Assembly (NCBI RefSeq): GCF_000350225.1 | Contig: NW_005178601.1 | Coordinates: 286,275-350,274, forward strand | Length of the DNA stretch: 64,000 nt | DNA from: Chondrus crispus | Lineage: Eukaryota; Rhodophyta; Florideophyceae; Gigartinales; Gigartinaceae | Direction: 5' to 3' | Shown: in pieces, positions 1 to 11,600 of the stretch | How positions within the stretch are numbered: the first letter of the stretch is position 1 | Layout of the letters: the number at the start of each line of letters is the position of its first letter | Program-made: the position numbers and the translations under genes | Notes under the pieces: model-generated | Database searches by the model: none | What the model was told of the DNA's origin: nothing | The model's input: the letters and a program-made list of their open reading frames with translations, nothing else

Positions 1-1
1 C

Positions 2-1318
2 GCGTTCTTCGAGGACCACCAGGGGGTGCTCAAACGAAGACACCCCTTCGACCCTGCTATCGTGCAGGTGGTGGTACCTCGGACGCTCCGCGCTAGGCTC
101 CTTCGCCTGTGCCACAACCCGGTCATCGCAGGGCACCCGGGCCAGAACCGTATGTACTACGCGCTCCGTCGCGAGTACTACTGGCCCCATCTGGCCGCAG
201 ATGTTGACGCCACGGTGCGAGGTTGTCGAACCTGTGCGATGAACCGGGTCAAGCTGAGGAAACATCTCAACCGATTGAGATTGTTTCCAGCTACGAGGCC
301 GCTCGAGAGTCTGGCCATCGACATCTTGGGGCCGCTCCCCAAGACGAAGTCAGGAAAACGGTTCCTGCTCGTGATCACGGATCGCTTTAGCAAGCTGACG
401 CAAGTCGTTGCGCTTCGCACGATAACCGCATACACCGTCGCAGTTGCGTTCTGCGAATCGTGGGTGTTTAAGTACGGCGTCCCGCGCACGTTGCTGTCGG
501 ATAACGGACCGCAGTTTAATGCCAAGTTTTTCCACAGCACGTGCCGTGTTCTGGGGATAACTAATATGTACACATCGGCGTACCATCCCCAGACGAACGG
601 GCAAGTCGAGCGATACAACCGAACGATCGCTGCGATGCTACGCAACTACGTAGGCGAGCATCAAGATGACTGGGACATGTACGTGGGGCCGCTTACGTAT
701 GCGTATAACTCCCACGTACACCGCACCACCAACACGACGCCGTTCGAGCTCGTGCTCAGCAGACCACCGCCGGAGTTCTCGCTTCAACGAGCCGACGGTG
801 ACGTTCCCCCTGCCGACAGGGGGAACCAACGTGCCGAATTCCTCAAGGCCTTGGATTCCACAATCCAGAGGGCCTACGGGAGCCTGCGACGGACGCAGGC
901 TCGCTACAAGCGCGACTTCGATAAGCGCATACGACGGATCAATTCGCGACTCCATCCGGGAGAGTACGTATACATCAACCCCACCGACGGGGGGAAGACC
1001 TCTAACAAGCTCGCGTCCCCCGCAGTCGGACCCCACCGCGTCCTCGCGAACGACCACCGAACCATCACGATCGATCGTGATGGGGTCACTGAGCGGGTCT
1101 CCGCAGATCGTTGCGTATACGCGCCACCGCCGACGGACGCACTACGGGCGAGCACAACAACCCCAGCTGACCTCGCCGACAAGGTCAGAGAGGGGACACA
1201 GTACGCTGTCGAGCGACTACTGAAGCACCGGGATATGGAAGACGGAACTATCGAGTTCCTCATCAAGTGGGCGGATTTCGACACGCCCACCTGGACTGCG
1301 CGGACTCACGTCCCGTAG
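2..1318 (+). CDS. Gypsy retrotransposon integrase with C-terminal chromodomain (5' partial)
   Basis: The frame is open from the window edge, so this is the 3' part of a Ty3/Gypsy pol polyprotein that inserts the element's cDNA. Counting from the first in-window start (26): H2C2 zinc finger H30, H37, C67, C70; catalytic D99 (AIDILGPLP), D159 (SDNGPQF) and E195 (GQVERYNRT), giving the expected D,D-35-E spacing. Residues about 385-430 (AVERLLKHRD...FLIKWADFDTPTW) are a chromodomain, which in chromoviruses targets integration to marked chromatin. The stop at 1316-1318 falls inside the chromodomain's last helix. The same frame continues sensibly (ELVSRYAQRLRRR) to a second stop at 1403-1405, so the first stop looks like a nonsense mutation. 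No protease or RT is in the window. Confidence 0.93.
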   Translation, partial: AFFEDHQGVLKRRHPFDPAIVQVVVPRTLRARLLRLCHNPVIAGHPGQNRMYYALRREYYWPHLAADVDATVRGCRTCAMNRVKLRKHLNRLRLFPATRPLESLAIDILGPLPKTKSGKRFLLVITDRFSKLTQVVALRTITAYTVAVAFCESWVFKYGVPRTLLSDNGPQFNAKFFHSTCRVLGITNMYTSAYHPQTNGQVERYNRTIAAMLRNYVGEHQDDWDMYVGPLTYAYNSHVHRTTNTTPFELVLSRPPPEFSLQRADGDVPPADRGNQRAEFLKALDSTIQRAYGSLRRTQARYKRDFDKRIRRINSRLHPGEYVYINPTDGGKTSNKLASPAVGPHRVLANDHRTITIDRDGVTERVSADRCVYAPPPTDALRASTTTPADLADKVREGTQYAVERLLKHRDMEDGTIEFLIKWADFDTPTWTARTHVP

Positions 1319-2560
1319 GAGTTGGTGTCTCGTTACGCCCAACGCCTCCGGAGACGCACCAGCATGGACCTCAACTCAAACGTGAACGCGGACGTTCACG
1401 CTTGAGGAGGGGGCCCCTAACCGCTCCTTTTGGGATAAAGGTAACCGACCGCGGTTAGGCAAAATTCCGATAAAGGGGCAAGGACACCGGTCCTCCCCCC
1501 TCCCCCGACGGGGAGGGAGTCACACGACTCCAGGAGCAACACCGGACGAAGATTCTCGAAAGGAGCACGCAAACGCGAAGAAGTCGCGTGACAGCAAGCA
1601 GTACGGGCTGCCCTATGACAATCCCAGCGGAAGCGGCAACTAACGGAGAAGAACAACGGACCCTCCCAGCCGACAATACGGACCAGAACCGCGGTAGCCC
1701 ACAGGGGTATTAACAAGACAGCATGAGTCAGGGGGTCTCGAATCCCCTCGCCGCCACAGGGGCGCAGCAGCGATCTGCATGAACTCTCGAATCGCCAATT
1801 GTTAAACGCCAACTCACGGGGTAGGGCGTGGGATTTCACGCGCTCTGTAGCGTGCCATGCCCACCGAAAGGGTCGCTTCGATAACCTGGCGCCGGTGCGT
1901 GAGTACGCGAACGTACGGGGCGCCTAAAATAAGGCACGAGGAGCAATGGAGGCGTACCCATGCTCAAGGTACGGACCAAGTGAGGACGAGGTGAACAAGC
2001 CCGACGCGCAATTAATACGTCGGCGCAGAACTCGTGCCACAACTGTCGACCCGCCACACCGTCAGCCTGCGGTACGCACTGTAAATTCGGTACAGACCGT
2101 TCTGGCAAACCGCCGCCACCGACGGCAGAAGGTTAAAAACAGATGACATTAAGGGTGAATGGGAAATTACACAGCCACGCGCGGGTGGCACGTGCGGGAA
2201 GCGCCACCGAGCCACATGTAATCGATGACAGGGCAGCGATACGTGCGTCGCGCCCGACACTTGGCAATAACCACCCCACGGGCGGGGACTAATTTTTTGG
2301 CAAAAATACATTTTCGCGGGAAAATCATTTTTTGGAATTATTTTTTTGGGGGATTTAATCAAGGTCAATGCGCTTCTGCGCACGTGCAGGGCCGGACAGC
2401 GCGGGCGCATGCGTGTTGCACTGTAGAGAATGCGCTCTGCAGCAGTTGCCGGACAGAAACGCGCACGCGCTCGCGGCACCTGCCTTCACTACCGGCCCCG
2501 CGTCTCCGCTCCCTCCTTCCGCCCGCGCGATGCTGCTCCGCCGCACGCGCTGACACCGCG
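1319..2560. other. Non-coding 3' region of the Gypsy element and following sequence
   Basis: No convincing gene. It starts with the read-through tail of the chromodomain and a purine-rich tract near 1404-1416 that could be a polypurine tract. At 1739-1756 there is an 18-bp sequence that, read on the minus strand, starts TGG and looks like a tRNA-complementary primer binding site. An AT-rich patch at 2290-2355 contains a TTTTCGCGGGAAAA site. Confidence 0.5.
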
Positions 2561-2561
2561 C

Positions 2562-3175
2562 TGCCCTACGAGCCCTCGCCTCCGACGGCGAGGGGGCCAA
2601 AGAGAATTGCATTCGTCGCCTGCCACGCCCTCGCCATCGGTGGCGAGGGTTGCGAAGGATAACGACCGTCGTCACGCGTCGTCGCGCGCCGCGCCCTCGC
2701 CATCGGTGGCGAGGGTTGCGAAGGATAAGGACCGTCGTCACGCGTCGTCGCGCGCCGCGCCCTCGCCATCGCTGGCAAGGGTCGCGAAGGATAAAGCCCG
2801 CGCAGCGCATTCGTCGCGCGCCGCGCCCTCGCCATCGGTGGCGAGGGTTGCGAAGGATAAGGATCGTCGTCACGCGTCGTCGCGCACCGCGCCCTCGCCA
2901 TCGGTGGCGAGGGTTGCGAAGGATAAGGACCGTCGTCACGCGTCGTCGCGCGCCGCGCCCTCGCCATCGCTGGCGAGGGTCGCGAAGGATAAGGACCGCG
3001 CCGCGCATTCGTCGCGCGCCGCGCCCTCGCCATCGGTGGCGAGGGTGGCGAAGGATAAGGATCGTCGTCGCGCTCCGCGCCCTCGCCATCGGTGGCGAGG
3101 GTCGCCAAGGATAAGGATCGTCGTCGCGCGTTGTCGCGCGCGGTGCCCTCGCCACGGACGGCGAGGGCCGACAAG
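2562..3175. repeat. 66-bp GC-rich minisatellite with a hairpin in each unit
   Basis: About nine to ten copies follow one another. The CCCTCGCC landmark recurs at 2628, 2694, 2760, 2826, 2892, 2958 and 3024, exactly 66 bp apart, then at 3080 (a 56-bp unit) and 3146. Each unit carries a self-complementary CCCTCGCCA...TGGCGAGGG, able to form a hairpin. Because 66 is a multiple of three and the unit lacks stops, several frames on both strands stay open with 22-residue repeats. I treat these as a by-product, not as genes. Confidence 0.93.
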
Positions 3176-3199
3176 TCTACAGTACGACGGGGGGGGGGC

Positions 3200-3281
3200 N
3201 NNNNNNNNNNNNNNNNNNNNNNNNNNNNNNNNNNNNNNNNNNNNNNNNNNNNNNNNNNNNNNNNNNNNNNNNNNNNNNNNN
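3200..3281. other. Assembly gap (N)
   Basis: A run of N directly follows a G-run after the minisatellite. The true length of the array and of the gap is therefore unknown. Confidence 0.99.
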
Positions 3282-3862
3282 GAGCCGATGGCGCCGGCGC
3301 GCCCGCCACGAAGGCGAGGTAGGCCAGATAGAAAACGGACTTCGCGTCTTCGCGCTCTTGCCTCGACGGCGAGCGGCAAGAAGAAGGGTAGCGAACGACT
3401 ACGCGTCCGCGCACTTCCCCGATGGGGAGTGGCGCTGCCAGTGAGGGGACCGTCGCGAGCGCAATTGTGAATGCCAATCACACACCGGACGGACCTCCGC
3501 GCATCGGACGCTGCGGTCGTACGAGAGGAGCCGTTCACTCTCGCGCCTCCCGTTGCTCTACGAAGAGAGCCATGTTCGAACAGCATGATGGGCACGCAGA
3601 GTGACGACCGCCGGCAACCGCGAGGGGAGAGGCGCGACCCGTAAAGGCGCCGCACGAAGCGCCTTGTACGCGATCGTCGCCCCGGACAGGACGACAGCCA
3701 ACGGAAGGGGTGAACGAGAACGGAGAGCACGACGCACGAGGAAGTGAGGAACGAACGCAGGCGGAGGGGCGATAGGGAAACGAGGATCGGGTCTGGGAAG
3801 GAAGCACGAGTCACCCTACAAGCACATGTGAACGCGGACGTTCACACTTGTGGGGGGGGCCG
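3282..3862. other. No gene seen; second copy of the Gypsy 3' terminal motif
   Basis: GC-rich sequence without a credible coding region. At about 3828-3845 the sequence GTGAACGCGGACGTTCAC repeats the one at 1382-1399 that ends the Gypsy coding region, and is again followed by a G-rich tract. This suggests the 3' end of another copy of that family. Confidence 0.5.
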
Positions 3863-4075
3863 TGTAGTATAACCCCCCCGTGGGGGCTTTTTAGTTAGAT
3901 TGGATCAAAAACAGGATCCCCTACTGTAGAGCTCGACGCTCTACAGTACAACCACGCGTGTCCCCGTGTACACCACGGGGACAACGGACACGCGCATACA
4001 CGTGCACACGTGTACCACGCGCGAACGAAGCGCACACGCACCACGGGTAATACGTGTACTGTCAGCCTCGACATA
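3863..4075 (+). repeat. LTR-like repeat, copy 1
   Basis: Starts with TGTAGTATAACC directly after a G-rich tract that could be a polypurine tract. It shares order and wording with 5640-5800: a GGGGCTTT start, a TAGATTGGATCA-type stretch, an inverted pair around CTGTAG.GCTCGA.GCTCTACAG, then many CACGTGT or GTGTAC words and CGTGTACTGTCAGCC. Together the two look like diverged LTRs of one family. The internal distance of about 1.6 kb has no coding capacity. Confidence 0.5.
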
Positions 4076-5639
4076 GCTGACAGTATTACAGTGCAGGCCG
4101 ACCTGCACTACAGTAGCCCACTACAGTACCTTGGTACTGTATTGTTATGATAGATTGTTCTGTATATTAAATATGGAGCGGACCGACGGCGGCGGAGGGG
4201 GACAAGCACGGACTTGTCACCCACCGACCGTCAAGGTCCGACTTCCCGCTTATTCTAAGGTAGCGCTCGCTAACTACATTAGAGCGGCACCGAGCGCGGG
4301 TTGAGGATGCACGCGGTACGCCCACGAGTCGGCTCCGCCTCCGCCCGTTGGTACTGCATCGTCACCCAGTACCGCGCCGGGGCGTCGAGGCGTCGAACCG
4401 CTCGCGCGTACCGGCGTCCTCCCCGTTCCCGCTCTACCACGCTACCCGGGCCCGCTGCCCGGTGCCGTTAGCTGGTGTCCTGCTTCACCCCCGTCTTCCC
4501 GTTCGAACGGGGTCTACGTCGAGCTGTGCATACACCCCTCTCCGTTGGGTGTGTTTATGCTACACGGGCTTCTGCCGCACGAGTCGCGTGCCGCCCCCGA
4601 CCAACGGCAAAAGGCCATGACAAGTCCGCCGACGCTGCGGTATGCCCGGACGGACTGTCAGCGGCGTAACGCACTCGGGAGAAACTCCCGTTACGAGCGA
4701 CGGCGTAGTGTAGGTGGTGGGTACGGGTGTCTTCCCAACAGAAGACCAACAACCTGCGGATCAGGGACGAGAGCCTGCTGCTACAGTGGATCCGGAGGGC
4801 CTCAGAAGCGGAGCGTACGCGTCGAGATAGGTAGCTTCATTATATACGGTGCAGGGAGTCAAAAGCATCCAATCGGGATAACGCCCCCCGAGATGGTACA
4901 GCCGACCGGGGGAGACGTTGTGCTGCGACACAAGGCGCTCCGCATTGACTACCCCGTCCGTTACGACTTTATAGACCAGTTGGCAGCGAAGAGTTCGGCC
5001 GCGCCGACCCAATCGCTGCCATTACTTTGCCCGAACAAGGGGCCCCGGCCGTCGCCGTGGTGTCGCCGGCTCAGAACCATTTTTGTCAGGTCGTCGAAAA
5101 AGGACAAGAATGCCAGGGAGGAGGACAGTCGCGACACGGTCGACACACTGGCGGGGTAGTGACGCAGAGGGCAGGCTAGGTGGACGGCATCGGGACCGTC
5201 ACGCAGCGCTCACGGGTCGCTATGAAACCGCATACCCGGGGTGTCAAGGACCCCGAACCTCACGCAACACCCCCGCGCTACAGGGCGGAAGGATGGGCTC
5301 GCCGTACATGCTTCTACCGGTGGGCCCTCGTCACTCGCGGAGCCGTGTCCGATTGCTCATCGCATTGCCCTCCCCCTGAATAATTCAGGTCGCGTCGACG
5401 GCCTCACGCACGGTCGAAGGACGACGTAGAAAGAAGGCGCTCCCGACTCCGACGTAGGTCGCTGACACGATGAGGCCTTCAGAAGAGACACGCCGGAAGG
5501 ATTTGGGGGGAAGCAAGCGCCTCGACGCGTCCGTAAGTACTCCCATCGCGTCGCTTCGAAAGAGAGGGGCGGACTGAAGGCGGATCCCGCCCCTACCTTG
5601 CCCACGACGGACGAGTGGATCCCATCCGTACCCAGGGCC
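4076..5639. other. Sequence between the LTR-like repeats; no gene recognised
   Basis: The reading frames here are short and have no recognisable domain. If the flanks are LTRs, this would be a non-autonomous (LARD/TRIM-like) retroelement. The open frames show no gag, protease or integrase motif. Confidence 0.4.
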
Positions 5640-5800
5640 CCCTGGGGCTTTATTTTAGATTAGATCAACTCAGAATCGGATCGGTTACTGTAGGGCTCGA
5701 TGCTCTACAGTACCATCACGTGTACCCCCCAGTACAGGGGCGCACGTGTACACGTCTACGCGCGGGACCGAAGAGCGCGCACACACGTGTACTGTCAGCC
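5640..5800 (+). repeat. LTR-like repeat, copy 2
   Basis: Diverged direct copy of 3863-4075, sharing the GGGGCTTTA start, the CTGTAGGGCTCGATGCTCTACAG-type palindrome and the final CACGTGTACTGTCAGCC. The start of the LTR (TGTAGTATAACC) is missing in this copy. Confidence 0.5.
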
Positions 5801-6121
5801 CCAATTAGAACTTTTTGTCGCTAATCACGGCGCGTGCCATGATTTAATTTTGGGAAGATTTCTTCCTCAGACGACAGCGCACCAATCAGGAACCGTGCTC
5901 TGATTTTTTGGCAGAAATTGTTTTCGCGGGAAATTATGACAATTTTTGGGATGATTTTCTGATTGCGCGGGGGACGATCAGGATCACAGGAAGGTCAAAT
6001 CAGCCTATCGGAGGCAATAAAAAATCGGCGCAAATATTTTGGTCCGGGCCAGCAAAAAATGTGTCATAAATGTAGCAACGCTTGTTGATTTCATGTCGCG
6101 ATTTTGCACATTTTTACCAAT
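5801..6121. other. AT-rich non-coding stretch with a TTTTCGCGGGAAA site
   Basis: No gene. At 5901-5960 the wording (TTTTTTGGCAGAAAT...TTTTCGCGGGAAA...TTTTTGGG) resembles 2290-2345, suggesting two copies of one repeat in the same orientation. Confidence 0.4.
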
Positions 6122-6445
6122 AACGCCATTGGCTGAAAATCGGAATAGTTATGGCACAGCGTCTCTGCCTGGCCTGTGGCGGTAGATGACTGGTTGGCGC
6201 TGCACACGGGTAAGTCTCGCAGTGCCAAACGCCATTGGCTGAAAAGCAGCAGAGTTATTGCACAGCGTCTCTGCCTGGCCTGTGGCGGTAGATGACTGGC
6301 TGGCGCTGCACACGGGTAAGTCTCGCAGTGCCAAACGCCATTGGCTGAAAAGCAGCATAGTTATGGCACAGCGTCTCTGCCTGGCCTGCGGCGGTAGATG
6401 GCTGGCTGGCGCTGTACACAGGCAGGTCCCGCAGGGCCAAACGCT
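6122..6445. repeat. 106-bp tandem repeat, three units
   Basis: The landmark AACGCCATTGGCTGAAA starts at 6122, 6228 and 6334, with a truncated fourth start at 6439. Units are nearly identical and contain GGCACAGCGTCTCTGCCTGG. The short open frames within are shadows of the repeat. Confidence 0.9.
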
Positions 6446-7128
6446 TTTACATTGATGCAATGATGAGACGGTGATCATCGCTGCATATGCGCAGCCACCG
6501 ACGACCATGTTTTGCTGCTCCAGGGCAGTGAAAATATGTCTCCATTCGCAACCCCAATGCAACACTACACGTAATGCTCCGACCTACTCTCAGTCAATGA
6601 AATGTTAATCCAGTACCTTTCTTGCAAAGGTGATATCACCCCGCCGGTCCAGAAACGGTCCCAACCCGAAGGATGAAACCGAGAGCGGTTCCAGCGGCGT
6701 TCACATCACATTTATTTGTAGCAACCAAAGAGTATTGTTACGGCTACATACACTACATCTACCCCGTCCAAATACCGGAATACCGCAGCAGTGGTTCATT
6801 GCGCTTCCGTTAAATACAATAATCAACGCCAAGAAACATAACAAGAGAGGTCAGTTACGGTCACAGTACGTCATGATGGTGGATTGGAATTCTGATAGAC
6901 CAAGGAGGGTGTACTGATGGCTTACCTGATCCTGAGTTAGAAGACGGGCGGGTTGACCTGCAGTGAGACAAGGAACGCTGTGAGGCTTGGTCAGAACAGT
7001 TCTTCGAAACTTTCAATGTGTTAGAGAATGTGCGAACTTACGTTACAGCTTTGTAGGTAATCGCAAAACGGCATTGCCTAGAGAAAGCGCTCACTTACCA
7101 AACGTCTGCAGCGCACTCGTGTCTCCGC
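6446..7128. other. No gene seen
   Basis: Spacer between the 106-bp and 102-bp tandem arrays. Frames are short and without motifs. Confidence 0.4.
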
Positions 7129-8230
7129 ATGAGATTTCAACCAAACACGCAACTCGCAGAAAGCAAACTGTCAGAAACGGGGATGCGCGGTGGGTCATGA
7201 CTGTAGCAGAAGTGGCGTCACTTACTATAGATGATATCTCAACCAAACACGCAACTCGCAGAAAGGAAACTGTTAGAAAAATGGATGGGTGGTGGGTCAG
7301 GACTATGGCAGAAGTGGCGTCACTTACTGCAGATGATATCTCAACCAAACACGCAACTCGCAGAAAGGACACTGTTAGAAAAATGGATTCGTGGTGGGTC
7401 AGAACTATGGGAGAAGTGGCGTCACTTACTGTGGATGACATCTAAACCAAAGACGCAACTCGCAGAAGGGAAACTGTTAGAAAAATGGATGCGTGGTGGG
7501 TCAGGACTGCGGGAGAAGTGGCGTCACTTACTGTGGATGATATCTCAACCAAACACGCAACTAGCAGAAAGGAAACTGTTAGAAAAACGGATGCGTGGTG
7601 GGTCAGAACTGTGGCAGAAGTGGCGTCACTTACTGTGGATGATATCTCAACCAAACACGCAACTCGCAGAAAGGACACTGTTAGAAAAATGGATGCGTGG
7701 AGGGTCAGGACTGTGGCAGAAGTGGCGTCACTTACTGTGGATGATATCTCAACCAAACACGCAACTCGCAGAAAGGAAACTGTTAGAAAAATGGATGCGT
7801 GGTGGGTCAGGACTGTGACAGAATTGGCGTCACTTACTGTGGATGATATCTCAACCAAACACGCAAGTAGCAGAAAGGAAACTGTTAGAAAAATGGATGC
7901 GTGGTGGGTGAGAACTATGGGAGAAGTGGCGTCACTTACTGTGGATGATATCCCAAACAAACACGCAACTAGCAGAAAGGAAACTGTTAGAAAAATGGAT
8001 GCGTGGTGGGTCAGAACTGTGGGAGAAGTGGCGTCACTTACTGCGGATGATATTTCAAACAGACAAGCAACTTGCAGAACGGAAACTGTTAGAGAAACAG
8101 ATGCGTTGTGGGTCAAGACTGTGGGAGAAGTAGCTTCACTTACTGTGTGGATGATATCTCAACCGAACACGCAACTCGCAGAAAGGAAACTGTCAGAAAA
8201 CGGGATGCATGGTGGATCAAGACTGCGGAC
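7129..8230. repeat. 102-bp minisatellite, about eleven units
   Basis: AACCAAACACGCAACTCGCAG or close variants begin at 7139, 7241, 7343, 7445, 7547, 7649, 7751, 7853, 7955, 8057 and 8161. The spacing is 102 bp except the last, where 2 bp are inserted. Since 102 is divisible by three, two plus frames and one minus frame stay open as 34-residue repeats (for example DDISTKHATRRKETVRKMDAWW). No frame has start context, flanking unique protein or better conservation than the others, so I call it a repeat. It lies about 0.4 kb upstream of the CACTA-like transposase gene and could be a subterminal array of that element. Confidence 0.93.
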
Positions 8231-8654
8231 GACGGGCGTGCGGAGAGTTGGATCTGGTCCTGGAACTATATTGCTGCATATATATATGCAGTGTTCAGAA
8301 AAAACCGGTACCTAGATATTTCAAACTGTTCATGGGCACGTGTCGTACTGAAATCTCAATTTGAAATTACCGAATTCGGTATGGCATGGCTGTCTTTAAC
8401 GACAGCCATTCATTGAGCTTTTGCATGCGGCATCACATCAAAATGCGAGTAGGAGCATATCCTTTTTACCGTTTCTATTCATTGAACCAAGCTTTAATAT
8501 TAACGGCACAACCGTATGCATCGCCAAATGTAACAAAAGACCTTCTTTCGGCTGTAGAGCAGTAAGCTTGCTGAAATCTTGTTAATGCCGAGGTCCATGC
8601 CAAACTTCACTGCAGCCCCATTTCTAGTTGCGGACCTGGTCGAAACTGTCACAG
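8231..8654. other. 5' flank of the CACTA-like gene
   Basis: AT-rich sequence with no gene. It presumably contains the promoter and leader, but I see no decisive motif. Confidence 0.35.
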
Positions 8655-11600
8655 ATGGGGCGTCAAAGCAAGAGTCGTTGGGTTCTTAAAAAACGCGGAC
8701 CTTATGCAAAGCGTTCCGAAGATGTTGTATCACAAGGGACTACTTCGGATGGGCACGCACCATCTTCATCTGAACCTCAGCTTGAAAGAAATCGAAAAAG
8801 AGCAAGGCCATGTAGGCAACTGTCTACAAAGCCAGCTAAACGTCCAGGAGATGGGTTCATGTTACTAGACGGTCAGTCAGAATCCTACGCTTCCCTTTTG
8901 AAAGACGGGCTTTTAAGCGACCTCCAAGAATACCAAGGCGTCATGCATGACGGTGTGGAGGCACTTCCATCAAGTCCTCACCCCGAACGGAATAACACGA
9001 TCCGTTGTGAAGAAAGCGAAGGAATTTCTGGATTAGACATTGGATTGAGCGTTGAGCAGGACAATGCCTACGAAGCTGAGGAGTCTGAGGAGCTGATAGA
9101 CAGCATGTTCGAAAGCGCTTCTGGTGGAATTCGATTGACCTGGACAAATATTGCATCACTAATAACAGCAACTGGGAGCACGCATCTCAGCGAGACTGCG
9201 TATCAGACACTTGCCAACTTTAGGAACTGGAGACCGAATGAAAGGCAGCTCACTCTCAAACTGCCAAGTACATCTACTCTGAAGAGACGTGTTCGTCCAT
9301 TTGCGAAATCCAACTTCTTCGTTCCTTGTCATGTAGAAATGTTTACTGTGGATTTGTCGAAGTCTGGGTCGAAGGCTGGCGTTGGAAAGTATACCTCACA
9401 GGACAGCGCTCCGACCATGATTGTAAGACCGAGCAACTGGGCAAAACTTGACTTTTCGACAGCAAAATTGCGGGAGATGGTGCAAGGAAGACGGCATGAT
9501 ATGGATCCGTCAATCGAGATACCGAGGTTTTCGGATATTGAGGACACTCCAATAATCAAGGATAGGGCTGGGAGTCTATCTGTTTATCGGATTCCAACCG
9601 AAGATGGTGTGACAGTGAAACTGCGAAAAGGGCTCCTTCTTAACATTACGTTCGAAACAAGTGACGCGGTGAAGGGCAGATTGATGCAAGCCCAGTTTGC
9701 AGTAACGTCCTCAACGAACATGAGATTTGATGCAGTTGTATCTTCCTTCTTTGTTTACAATGAGCCAAACTGGACAGAACCGCAGGCGGAGTCCAATTCA
9801 AAGCGTACCAAAACGATGAAGACGAAGAGACCAGAATCTCGGGCATTCCTTCCCAGTGACATGGTCGTCGAACTTGCACTCCCAGGACAGCCAGACGCCG
9901 AAGATTCGGAAGAACCAACGCAAACACCCTTCCTTGTGTATAGGATGTGGAGAAGACAGAACTGTGATGACGACTACGCCACCAGCTTGGTTGTATCTTC
10001 TGAAAGAAATGTTTCGAATCTCACTGGAACGAATAGGGGCGTTTACAACCAGATGTTTGACAAAACCGTAGTGAAACGAGTATCTGCCGATGATAATCCA
10101 ATGAACAAGGGTCATCGCGTCGATGCGGAAAGCAGTGGACGTTTGGAAGATGGAAGAAAGTACGTTGTGTATAGAATATTTCTGTACTCTGATGGATTTA
10201 CGCCGTACATTGGAAAGAAAGGAAGCATGGGTGGTGTATACATGCTGCCAATAGGTATGGCTCCGGAGAACCGCAATGGAGCAGGAGCCATCAGACCTAT
10301 CGGGCTAACTCCTCCAGGGGTATCTACAAACGAGGTACTGGCGGCAGTTATTGATGATATCATTGAGGGGACAGAAAAGGGATTTGAGATGACCACTGCA
10401 AAAGGAGAGAAGGTTGTTCTTTTTCTCGATGTCGTCGGGTACGTTGGAGACTATCCTGCAGTGTCCCACACTCTGGACCTACTAGGGCACTGCTCCAATG
10501 TTCCATGTCACTTATGCAGCTATGGTAGGTACGACAAGTCTGGATTTCAAGGAAGCAAGTATTGTTACACAACCCTCATCCATTCCGACCATCCATCTTT
10601 CGCGAGAGATGAGAACCGGGCTACTGCATTGAGGAGATCCAAGTTATCCAGGGAAGAGTTGAAAGCCCTCGGAATGGATGACGCAGATACGTTTGAGACA
10701 AGTTTGCAGGCACTTCATCAACTCTCTGAGAAACTGCGACAAGTTCGCGCTCGTGTGCCTCGTGTACTCGGCAGTAGCAAACCGGTTGTTCCTTCTGTTT
10801 TCGATTCGTATCGCTCATGCGTTGTGGCTCCCGATCATCTTTTCCTCGGGATTGGTCGCGACATCATGAATCTCTGTATAACACTGCTACCAAAAGATGT
10901 ACGCAAAGATGCCGAGGCAATTGCCAAGATGGCTTTGAAAGATGGCTATCTCATATATCAGGAGAGCCTAATCAACCATGACAAGCATGTGCTACATTCA
11001 ATGACGATATCGTCTATGTACTGCCTGCTCTTGGTAGCACCACGGGCGATGAAGAGTGCTTGGTACGTGAACAAAATCACAGGCGAGAGAGAGAGCGGAA
11101 ACTGTGCTACTATCGATGAAGCTCTCGACCTCCTCGACCTGTTTTCCTCTCTCGTGAGCAGAACACAGTACTTTCCGGACTCAAGGATAGATGGTAAGAG
11201 GTCATTAGACACACACAATGAAGAAGGAGGAACCAAGAGACTTCTGGAGATTCGTAATATGGCACTTCGTTACCTATCTCGAGTAGATAAGCTGTGTCGC
11301 ACAAACAGCTTTGCCTCCACTCATTTGGACAAACCAAACCTTCACAGATTGTTGGAGTTCTTCACACATACATTGCCACTGTTCGGTAGTGTAAGACATG
11401 TACAAGAGTTGTTGTTTGAAAGCGCTCATCAGCCATTGAAGAGGGGGGTAGCTCAATCCAATATGAAAAACTCACAATTACAGGCTATGGAACATCGTCT
11501 TGCCAACGACTGGAAGACTCGTCTGGCAATTGAAACTGAAGGCATTGACACTAGTGAGAACGGCTGGAGCTTTGAGACAGCGAAGTCGGTTTTAAATCTC

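Noticed and set aside
1725-1760. tRNA gene
   Set aside because: Only a T-arm-like and CCA-like end is present; the loop has an extra base and there is no anticodon or D arm upstream. A primer binding site in reverse fits better.
2430-3470. Long open frames on both strands across the GC-rich array and gap
   Set aside because: They translate the 66-bp minisatellite and the N run; no frame has a domain or better conservation.
7129-8230. CRISPR array or long repetitive protein genes
   Set aside because: Units are contiguous 102-bp repeats without distinct spacers, and the genome is eukaryotic. Open frames exist in several frames at once because the unit is a multiple of three.
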